The notes beneath the pieces are model-generated. The model saw only the letters and a list, made by a program, of their open reading frames with translations. It made no database searches and was not told the origin of the DNA. Below are positions 56,145-64,000 of a DNA stretch of 64,000 nt, piece after piece. This DNA comes from Symbiodinium natans (Eukaryota; Sar; Dinophyceae; Suessiales; Symbiodiniaceae), in contig CAJNDS010002413.1 in assembly GCA_905221605.1 (NCBI GenBank), positions 1,052,052 through 1,116,051 on the forward strand. Direction: 5' to 3'. Positions within the stretch are counted from its first letter, which is position 1; every line of letters begins with the position of its first letter. The translations under genes and the position numbers were made by a program.

Positions 56145-56370
56145 GTAAGTGATCAGGCGGGGAGACTGCCTCGACATCGTTAGATCCCTACAGCCCGAAA
56201 CCCTAAACCCTATAAACCCTAAACCCTCAATCCCTAAACCCTACAGCCGAAGTCCCGAAACCCTAAACCCCAATCAAACCCTAAACCCTAAACCCTAAAC
56301 CCTAAACTCTCAACCCTAAACCCCAGCCCTAAACCCTAAACCCTAAACCCCCTATAATCGTTGCAAGCAG

Positions 56371-56438
56371 GCGATGTCCGGGCCGGCGCAGTTGCCTCGC
56401 CTTGTTGCTGCTAAGCAGCCAAGGTGCACAGGGCCTCT
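56371..56438 (+). CDS. Exon-like block AMSGPAQLPRLVAAKQPRCT
   Basis: The acceptor is CAAGCAG. Phase 0, continuing the frame after HIKE. The right end runs into GGGGGTTTTAGGG. Confidence 0.5.
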
Positions 56439-56536
56439 CGGGGGGTTTTAGGGCTTTAGGGTTTAGCGGGTTTAGGGTTTGGGGTTTAGGGTTTAGGGTT
56501 TAGGGATGGGGGTTTCGGGTTTAGGGTTTAACTGGG

Positions 56537-56627
56537 TTTTGGAGTACTATACTTTTATACGTTTTTGTTGGTCCTAGGGTCCTGGTGTGGCTACTTATAC
56601 CCTGCTTATCCAGGGTCTGCTCCAAAG
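56537..56627 (+). mobile_element. MITE-like element, CTTTGGAGTA family, copy 3
   Basis: Left TTTTGGAGTACTATACTTTT; right CAGGGTCTGCTCCAAAG. Confidence 0.65.
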
Positions 56628-57302
56628 TAGGGTTATGGTTTAGGGTTTAGGGGGTTTAGGGTTTCAGGTTTAGGGTTTCGGGTTTAGGGTTTGGGGCCGC
56701 CTCTCAGGGCTTGGGGTCAAGAGTTTGGGTTTAGGGTTTAGGGGTGAGGGTTAAAGGGTCAAGGTTTAATTCGGGTAAAAGGGTTTGGGGCTTCGGGTTT
56801 AGGGTTTAGGCCTGCTTGAAGGTTCATGGCTGTATGGTAAGGTCCCGTCTAACCCTGAACCTTTATACACCATACTCGACCCTGCTGCGCCCTACGCCCT
56901 CAATCCTAAACCCGAAGCCGGATGTCCAAAGACCCGAAGCCCTGTACCGGTTTAGGGCATAGGGTGAAACCCTTACTCTAAGAACCCCCCCCCCCCCCCC
57001 CACACCCCGATTGACTGAGGGCACCCCTATACCCCTATATTCGGAAACCCTAAGCCTAGTAAACACGTTGAAAGCCTGAACCCTGAACCTTACTTAGAAC
57101 GCCAGATAGCAGTGACCCTAAACCCTAAACCCCAAACCCCAAACCCTAAACCCTAAACCCTAAACCCTATGAGAAGCCTGGGGGGTGGGGGGGGGGGGGG
57201 GGGCTGCAGCTTCATAGTGTAGCCCCCCTTGGCCACTGTTAGAACTTCGACTGCGGGTTATAGGGTTTAGGGGGTTTAGGGACTTCGAACTTTCTTGGGC
57301 TC

Positions 57303-57361
57303 CCTAAACCCTAAACCCTAAACCCTAAACCCTAAACCCTAAACCCTAAACCCTAAACCCT
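57303..57361 (+). repeat. CCCTAAA array, about 8 units
   Basis: Clean CCCTAAA. Confidence 0.95.
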
Positions 57362-57608
57362 GTGTGGGAGTTTACGTTTTGGTTGTGTGCTGCTCTGGCT
57401 TTCTGAGGAACGCAAGTTACCGAAAACTGTTGGGGTCTAGGTTCCCTTACAAGCCCCTTTAAAACCAAAAAGGGTTTAACCTCAAACCCTAAACCCCAAA
57501 CCCTAAACCCCAAACCCTCCCTAAACCCTAAACCCTTTTTCTCTTCCTGGCTACTCTTGGGCCTGGTGCATTGCCGCCCTGAAACACCGAACCGCGGGTG
57601 GTGCGCAG

Positions 57609-57686
57609 CCGAGGCCCAGTGGTCGGCGGTATTTCGCTGTCTCGCAAGCATTCGTCACGCGCACCCGCAAACTTGACGACTGGGAG
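57609..57686 (+). CDS. Exon-like block RRYFAVSQAFVTRTRKLDDW
   Basis: The acceptor is TGCGCAG; right end GGGAG. A second frame reads AEAQWSAVFRCLASIRHAHP. Undecided. Confidence 0.45.
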
Positions 57687-57859
57687 ACTAACCCTAGACC
57701 CTAAACCCTAAACCCTAAACCAAAGATCCCAGACTAGGACGTCATTTCCCTTTGTTTGAGGGTTGAGGTTCATCATGATTATGAGCCTTGTTGCACCAAA
57801 AAGGATACACAGCTTTTTACAATTCCTAGGTTAGGCTCGGGTCTAGGCAATGCTTTACC

Positions 57860-58210
57860 CATGCCAGCCACCGATTGCGGCACGCCGGTAGCAGAGCTCT
57901 GCATATACCGAGCCTTGTAGTTCGAGTGACCCGGAACCTTTGGAATTGACAAAAGATCGGTGAGCCGGATTCTGACACATTTGTGGCACAGGCCCGCGCA
58001 GCATCAGAGATTCCTACTTAGTAAAGATTCATGATTGGCCTGCCGGAAGGAGAGTCCAAGATCCGCATGCCACGCTTCAACAATACCCGCTGCTCGCGCG
58101 AAAGGGCGCACTCCGCGAGACATGGTTTTTAAGTGGCCAACAGCCATCGCCAATGAGAACGTGAAGCAGTCTTGCGCAGTTCGATATGAGGTCGAGGCAC
58201 ATTAATTAAA
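57860..58210. other. Heptamer-free unique sequence
   Basis: About 350 bp of balanced composition with no long frame, no inverted ends and no recognised RNA. Confidence 0.5.
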
Positions 58211-58276
58211 TCCTAGTCCCTGACCCTAAACCTATAAAACCCTGAACCCTAAAACCCTAAACCCTAAACCCCAAAC

Positions 58277-58348
58277 ATCCATGTGCGCCGTCGCCCCTCC
58301 GAATACGACTGGCCAGGCATCTTCGGTCCGCTTCCTGCTAATGGCAAG
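58277..58348 (+). CDS. Exon-like block HVRRRPSEYDWPGIFGPLPA
   Basis: It ends GGCAAG before GT (GTGGGG). 24 codons open; no AG at the left. Confidence 0.45.
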
Positions 58349-58715
58349 GTGGGGTTTAGGGTTTGAGTGTTGGGTTTAGGGTTTAGGGCTTAGGGCTTAG
58401 GGTTGTGGGTTTGGGGTTTTAACCTTCGGGTTCAGGGCTTAGGCTTAGGTACTCGACATGCTCCGTTATCGACAACCCCAAGCCAGCATGCTGGCTCATG
58501 GGTTGACAGTTTGCCAGACACCGGTTTCACGCTACTGCGCAAAACGCCCCCCCCCCCCCCGCCCAAACGCTTGTGTACTCGTGGCTTTGACAATCAGGCC
58601 GTGGAAGAGGTGTGGAGGCCGTATGGCAGCAGAGGCTATACCCATGATATAAACACCCCGACTCTCATCACCTCATACCCCAAAACTCAAAGCCCCAAAA
58701 ACCTCCGAACTTAAG

Positions 58716-58763
58716 CACATCTTCAATCCGCCGTTTCTGGCCGCGTCCCCGAACCCCAACAGG
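58716..58763 (+). CDS. Exon-like block HIFNPPFLAASPNPN
   Basis: The acceptor is AACTTAAG; right end AACAG. Short. Confidence 0.35.
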
Positions 58764-59220
58764 ACGGAAGCCACCCCTGAACCCTAAACCCTAAACCCTA
58801 AACCCTAAACCCTAAACCCTAAACCCTAAACCCTACACCCCACATTTTCAAACCCTTGGGCGCCACACCTGGGGCTTCCGCGTGGTTTTTGTTGGAGTTT
58901 TTTTAGCGCCTCTCGTCCAAACCTGGGCCCCTTGAACTCGCCTCAAGAATCTAAGGCCGAAAGTAGCAGGGTTTTGGGTTTAGGGTTTAGGGTTTATAGG
59001 GTTTAGGGTTTAGTGGGGGGGTTTACCTTTTTGGTGGGAGGTTTCAGGGTTTAGGGTTTAAGGGTTCCTATTCAGCCCTACTTGCCCTGCACCCGAGTCG
59101 TGGCCCCACACCCTAAACCCTAAGCCCTAAACCTTAAACCCTTAACCCTTATAAACTCTAAAAACCCGAAACCCTTAACCCTTATAAACCCTAAAAACCC
59201 TAAACCCTAAACCGTTGCAG

Positions 59221-59272
59221 GACATTGGCGGGAATGTGGAGTTTGCCTCTCGCATCGCCCGGGCCTCGCCTG
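59221..59272 (+). CDS. Exon-like block DIGGNVEFASRIARASP
   Basis: The acceptor is CCGTTGCAG and a GT donor is at 59273 (GTTTTACC). Confidence 0.5.
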
Positions 59273-59415
59273 GTTTTACCTGTTTGCTTCATGCAACTGC
59301 ATCCTGCACCTCCCAGTTTGTGGGGGGGGGGGGGGGGGTAAACCCTAAACCCAAGCCCTGAACCCTGAACCCTAAACCCTTAACCCCCAAAACCCTAAAG
59401 CCCCAAAACCGCTAG

Positions 59416-59500
59416 GTCCTGGGCCATGCCGATGGCAACTGGCTAGGGACAACGCAGGCAACGCGGGGAGCCTGTGAGTCCGTGACCCCTTCTTTCAGGG
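59416..59500 (+). CDS. Exon-like block VLGHADGNWLGTTQATRGAC
   Basis: The acceptor is CCGCTAG. The frame continues ESVTPSFR to TTTCAG/GGTG. With strict phase from the previous block another frame ends in TGA near 59477. Undecided. Confidence 0.45.
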
Positions 59501-59989
59501 TGTAGGGTTTAGGGTGTAGGGTTTAGGGTGTCGGGGGTAGGGTTTAGGGTCAATTTATAAACCCAAAACCCTTATTGCCCAAAACCCGAAAGGTCAAGGG
59601 GCAAGGGTTGGGAGAGCTTTGGGATGAACACTATGTTCCTGAGATTGGTTCTATAAAATTCCTTGCTTGAAGCCAAATGTGCATACTCAAAGGCTCAAAA
59701 AGTTGGGAAGTAGGTTGCAAGTCAGGTTAGTACTGTGGCCAGATCTACTCAGGGCAATTAAAACCTCAAGTTGTCCAAGGTCCTTGATCATCTGACTCTA
59801 AGTAGGCGTCTACATCCTAGCATTGTGCAATCCCCAACCATAGGGTTAGGATGTACTCAGCAACTAAGCTCAGACAAGCAAAATCAAGCAAGGCCTGAAT
59901 CTTGAAAGCAAGGAACCTGGGGATCTTCAGGGTGATACGGGGCCCTGTTGGTTTTTGCGTCGGCTCTAAACCTGAGACTCCTAGACCTC

Positions 59990-60370
59990 TGAACCCTGAA
60001 CCCTAAAGCCTAAACCTCTGAACCCTAAATACTCTGAACTCTCTGAACCCTAAACGCCCTGAACCCTAAACCTTAAACCTCTGAACCCTGCACTATTGGC
60101 CTTTGAACGCTAAATCATAAAACCTAAACCTCTCAACCCTCAAGCCGAAGCCCTAAACCTCTGAACCCTAAACCCTCAACCTCTGAAACCTCAACCCTCA
60201 ACCCCCTAAACCCTAAACCCTCAACCCTTAACCCTGTGAACCCTAAACCTCTAAACCCTAAAGCCTCCCTCAACCTCTGTACCCTAAACCTCTGTACCCT
60301 AAACCCTAAACCCTAAACCCTAAACCCCAAACCCCAAACCCCAAACCCCAAACCCCAAACCCCAAACCCA
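59990..60370 (+). repeat. Highly drifted CCCTAAA-like region with CCTCTGAA units
   Basis: ACCTCTGAACCCTAA-type units recur many times, then CCCTAAA and CCCCAAA to 60370. Confidence 0.75.
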
Positions 60371-60471
60371 ACATCTTCGTTCAACTCCGGCTCTCAGCTT
60401 TTGTTTTCCCCGTCCGCTGATTTTCCATTTTCGACTCCCCGAGCCGAAGACGCTTCGAGGACCGGGGGGGG

Positions 60472-60565
60472 GGGTTTGGGGTTTGGGGTTTGGGGTTTGG
60501 GGTTTGGGGTTTCGGGTTTCGGGTTTCGGGTTCAGGGTTTGGGGTTTGGGGTTTGGGGTTTAGGG
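60472..60565 (+). repeat. TTTGGGG array
   Basis: About 12 units of TTTGGGG with TTTCGGG. Strongly G-rich plus strand. Confidence 0.9.
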
Positions 60566-61330
60566 CTTGGGTTTTAGGGTATTTGACTTTTTTCTTCTTG
60601 GGTCGAGGAGGGTCATACTTAGGGCCATCCTAGTTTCGGGTTTGGGGTGTCGGTGTCGGGGTTCGGGGCTTGAGGGTTTGGGGGTTCAGAGACTGGGGGT
60701 TTAGGGTTTGGGGTTTCGGGTTTGGGGTTTTTTGGGGTTTAGTACGGCCTGGGTGTTTACGGTTTAGGGTTCAGTAGGGCTTGAGGCTTAGGAGGGTTTA
60801 GGGCTTGGGCCGTTGAGGCTGTTTAGGGTTGCAGCAGGCTTGTGCGAGGTTCAGTTCATTTTTGTTGTTTTTTTTTTTGGGGGGGGAGGAAGTTTAAGGT
60901 TTGGGCGGCTAAGAGTTCTTGGGTGGTTTCTGCTTAGGGTTGTGCTTAGGCACTTCTGGCTTGTCGGGTTTCGGCTTTAGGGTTTGGGTTTGGGCTGTGT
61001 GTGCTGATTCGAATTTGATCGCACCTAAGCACTAGACTGTCGAAATTCTTACTAAACCACAAACGTCAGTCCCTAAGAACTAACCCCTAAACCGCAAGGC
61101 CTAGACCCTAAGAATTGGGAGTTGATCTAAAGGTCCTTCTGGGAAATTACATAGGGTTCTTGGTGGTTTCTCAGGGAAATCTAGGGTGATTTGGGGAACC
61201 CTAAACCCTAAACCCCAAACCCCAAACCCTAAATCCTAAACCCTAAACCCTAAACCCTAAACCCTAAACCCCAAACCCCAAACCCTAAACCCTAAACCCT
61301 AAACTCCCACTCCTAGTGCCCGGTTTCCAG

Positions 61331-61387
61331 AACCAAGCCCTGAGCCTTGCAAAGCCGTGAGTGCCAGCCCCAAAAGCTGTAAACTCG
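61331..61387 (+). CDS. Exon-like block PSPEPCKAVSASPKSCKL
   Basis: The acceptor is TTTCCAG and a GT donor is at 61388. It joins the next block in frame (CTCG|GC). Confidence 0.5.
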
Positions 61388-61463
61388 GTTTAGGGTTTAG
61401 GGTTTAGGGTTTCGGGTTTCGGGTTTAGGGTGCTTAGGGTTTAGGCTGCTCAAGCACACGTAG

Positions 61464-61552
61464 GCGGTACTTTCACTGTTTTTCGATGTGAGGAGTCTGC
61501 CATGCCTTCGATGAATGGTAACAAGGCACGTTTGACAGAACGGCGGTTTAAG
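61464..61552 (+). CDS. Exon-like block GTFTVFRCEESAMPSMNGNK
   Basis: The acceptor is CACGTAG and the donor is GTGTAGG at 61553. It continues ARLTERRFK. Clean single frame. Confidence 0.6.
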
Positions 61553-61820
61553 GTGTAGGGTTTATAGGGTTCGGAGGGCACTGTAGGGGGGATTGTAGGC
61601 TGTCACAGGGCCTTTTGGGGCTCTATGGGGTCATGCGGCCGTATAGGACTTCCTGGGTTGAGGGTTTCTAGAAAGTTCATTTAAGCTGCAGACAAACCTC
61701 TAAGCCCCTAGATCCCCAAATCCTGGGTTGTAGGGAAACCCACGCATCCACCATGGCACGTGAAACTATCCAAGAGTCTAGCGGATCCTGTGGGTGTAGG
61801 TTTTTAGGGTTTAGGGTTTA

Positions 61821-61865
61821 GGGGTTTTGGGGTTTTGGGGTTTTGGGGTTTTGGGTTTGGGGTTT
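61821..61865 (+). repeat. TTTTGGGG array
   Basis: Five units of the octamer used at hypotrich ciliate telomeres; here a local variant inside TTTAGGG context. Confidence 0.85.
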
Positions 61866-62487
61866 CGGGGGGGCTTTGGGGTTTCTGCTTTCGGTTTTTG
61901 AAGTTGGGGGTTTTGGGTTTGAGGTGCTTTGACGAAGGACTTGCATGGCCATGTGGCAAAAACTTGGCGACCCCTAGGTTCCCTTTTGCCCATTTTTGCC
62001 TCAAGGTTCCCTTACACAGTAGCCAACCACAAGCAGGTACCCTTATTTGAATATGGTTCCTGGGCTACGAAGTTAAGAACACACAGCAGAGCGTGGCTTG
62101 TCAGAAGTGGCCATTCGCCGTAAAGATGTCGAGATTTTGGGCACACAAGCCGCACACCCAAGATCTCTTATAAAGCCCTTTGGAGATCCAGATGTCCTCA
62201 ATGGCCTTCAGGCCTTTTGCCAGAAACAAACACGCTAGCAGCAGTCACTAGCGCACAAGCACACAAACGCAAAAGAAAAAAGGCGACAAACACACAAGCG
62301 CAAAAAGAACACGTACACACTCAGGAACAAGCAGACACGCAAACATCCCAACACCCCGCGGTAGATCCTAGAACCTGCAACCCCAATCCGCAAACCCCGA
62401 AACCCCTAGAAACCCTAAACCGCAATCCCTAAACCCTGAAACCCTAAACCCTAAACCCTGCAACCCTGAAACCCTCAACCGCTCGAG

Positions 62488-62569
62488 TCCGCCAACGGGG
62501 CGCTGAACGCCTTGGTCCCCGCCGGGGCCACGTTGGTCGTCTCGGCGCTGGTGCTCCTCGGGCAGCATG
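62488..62569 (+). CDS. Exon-like block with a hydrophobic segment
   Basis: The frame reads SANGALNALVPAGATLVVSA then LVLLGQH, a likely membrane helix. A GT donor is at 62570; left junction CTCGAG. In frame with 61464-61552. Confidence 0.55.
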
Positions 62570-62757
62570 GTTTAGGTTGTAGGTTTGAGAATTTAGCTTG
62601 GTGGTGCTTTGCTGTAACTTTAGATCCTTAGCCTTTTTGGGTTTATTGGGTCTCTTAATAAGGCAGCTAACAATTACACTTATAGCTACCCTGCTAAGTG
62701 CAGCCAAGTTAGGGTTTAGGATGTAGGGCTACAGGATTCTGGGTTTAGGGCTCAGGG

Positions 62758-62872
62758 TTGGGATGTTGCCCCGTTATACATAGCGGTCCTTTTAATAAGG
62801 GACTATAGTACCCCCCCCCCCCTATGGGAATTCCTGGTAAGGACTGTTAGTATGAGGGGGAGCATCCCAAGC
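62758..62872 (+). mobile_element. MITE-like element, GGGATGT...CATCCC family
   Basis: Left TTGGGATGTTGCCCC, right GTATGAGGGGGAGCATCCCAA. C14 run inside. Confidence 0.65.
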
Positions 62873-63007
62873 TTCATGCTTGAAAAAAGGTGTTAATGGG
62901 TTCATAGGGCCTAAGGGGTGTAGCATTTAGGGGTGTAGGGTGGGGGTCTAAAAAATGGGTGTAGGCTTGAGAGCGCGAGGGTTTGAGATTTGCTAGGGTC
63001 GAGTTTA

Positions 63008-63069
63008 GGGTGATGTTTAGGGTTTAGGGTTTAGGGTTTAGGGTTTAGGGTTTAGGGTTTAGGGTTTAG
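63008..63069 (+). repeat. TTTAGGG array, about 8 units
   Basis: Clean TTTAGGG. Confidence 0.95.
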
Positions 63070-63623
63070 AGCTCAAGAGGGTGTTTTGGCAATTTAGGGG
63101 TTGAGGGTGGACGAGGGGGTGTAGGGTTGCGTGTTCAGGCCTTAGCGTGTACACCCTAAACCCCAAACCCTACACCCTAAATCAACCCCAAACCCTAAAC
63201 CCCAAACCCTAAACCCTAAACCCCAAACCCTAAACCACAAACCCTAAACCCCAAACCCTAAACCCCAAACCCTACACCCCAAACCCTAAACCCTAAAAGG
63301 CTCTGGATCGGGGCTTCAGGGTTCAGCATCAACTCCGAAACCTAAAGCTGCTGCAAGCCCTACGGCAAAGTCTTAAACCCCAAGCCGGTTTAGGGTTTAG
63401 GGTTTAGGGTTTAGGGTTTCGAGGGGTTTTAGGGTTTAGGGTCTGGAGTTTAGCCCTGTAGACTTAAAACCTCCAAACCCTCTACACCCTGGACTCTAAA
63501 CCCAAAACCAATTTGGGGGTTTCCGAGTGTAGGGGTACCCTTTGGGGGATTCTTTTCTATTTGGTGTATAAAAAAGGGGTAACCCCCCCCCCCCCCCAAT
63601 TTTGGGAAGTACACACTTCTCAG

Positions 63624-63685
63624 GTTGCGCCGCTGGTGGCGTTCGAGGCTCGCGTGGGTCTGCGGCTCTCGCGGGGTGGATTTAG
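63624..63685 (+). CDS. Possible terminal exon
   Basis: The acceptor is CTTCTCAG. Joined by GT-AG to the hydrophobic block it reads CAAGGVRGSRGSAALAGWI and stops at TAG 63683-63685. Other frames are open too, so low confidence. Confidence 0.35.
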
Positions 63686-64000
63686 TTTGGGGATCAGGGC
63701 TCCGGGGCCCGCCCGATGGCCTGAACCCGAAACCCTCGGCCATAGAAATCCTAAAGCCTGAATTCTAGGCCCTAAGCCTAAACCCGAAACCCTCTATCTT
63801 AAAGCCTTAATTCCAGGCCCTAAACTCTAAACAAAGGCTCGAAAGCAGGAACCCTTCACTCTACGAAAGTATCCTCAGCCCACTCGGCCAGTTCCAAGCT
63901 GAGGTCCCTTTTGAGGGGTACCCTAGATACGAGTGCGAAAAGCGAGCCTACCTTTTCAGGTTTCGGACTTAGGGTTTCGGTTCTCTCTAGACTTTAGAGT

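Noticed and set aside
58458-58714. Two overlapping small frames
   Set aside because: Interrupted by a C13 run and with no motif. They may be an element fragment but cannot be supported.

Overview
ORGANISM. The window looks like dinoflagellate nuclear DNA. The first 8.3 kb is a Ty1/copia-type LTR retroelement of the kind abundant in dinoflagellates: gag with CCCH and CCHC fingers, a long pol, and DNA-modification-like domains embedded in pol. The remaining 55.7 kb is littered with the plant/dinoflagellate telomeric heptamer TTTAGGG/CCCTAAA in both orientations. Several splice junctions use GC donors, and coding sequence occurs as short GC-rich exons. The species cannot be fixed from sequence alone.

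LAYOUT. (1) 1-8308: copia-type element, cut by the window at its 5' end. It carries gag, two tandem retropepsin-like segments, a C5-methyltransferase-like domain, integrase, a 2-oxoglutarate/Fe(II) oxygenase-like domain, reverse transcriptase and RNase H, a polypurine tract and a partial 3' LTR. Four single-base frame changes interrupt it. (2) About 8.35-30.4 kb, plus strand: a split gene whose exons of 12-105 bp join largely in frame across introns made mostly of telomeric heptamers. Its 3' half is a complete alpha/beta-hydrolase core: HGGAW at 20.8 kb, GHSAGG split across 23.8/24.55 kb, an Asp region at 29.4 kb, GHGH at 30.33 kb and a TAG stop at 30400-30402. (3) 30.4-64 kb: the same architecture continues. 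Many exon-like GC-rich blocks with AG on the left and usually GT on the right sit between telomeric arrays. I do not recognise the protein(s).

THE UNUSUAL SYSTEM. Exons in the hydrolase gene tend to have CCCTAAA arrays on their left and TTTAGGG arrays on their right. A typical intron therefore starts with TTTAGGG and ends with CCCTAAA, which makes its two ends complementary. Splice junctions often lie in short direct repeats (AGGC, AGGAGC, GATGGG, GCGCAC, CTGCAGGC; 13 bp at one 76-nt intron; 18 bp with one mismatch at another array). This is what target-site duplication by an introner-like insertion would leave. My reading is that telomere-like repeats were inserted as introns and then expanded. 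Other parts of the introns hold at least six families of short terminal-inverted-repeat elements, a 15-bp minisatellite, C/G homopolymers and variant heptamer arrays.

LIMITS. All exon joins were made by eye. Frame is firm in the hydrolase core, less certain at 13.4-16.7 kb and at 26.7-28.1 kb, and open in the anonymous blocks of the right half, where GC-rich DNA often leaves several frames open. There is an assembly gap of 100 N at 48901-49000.
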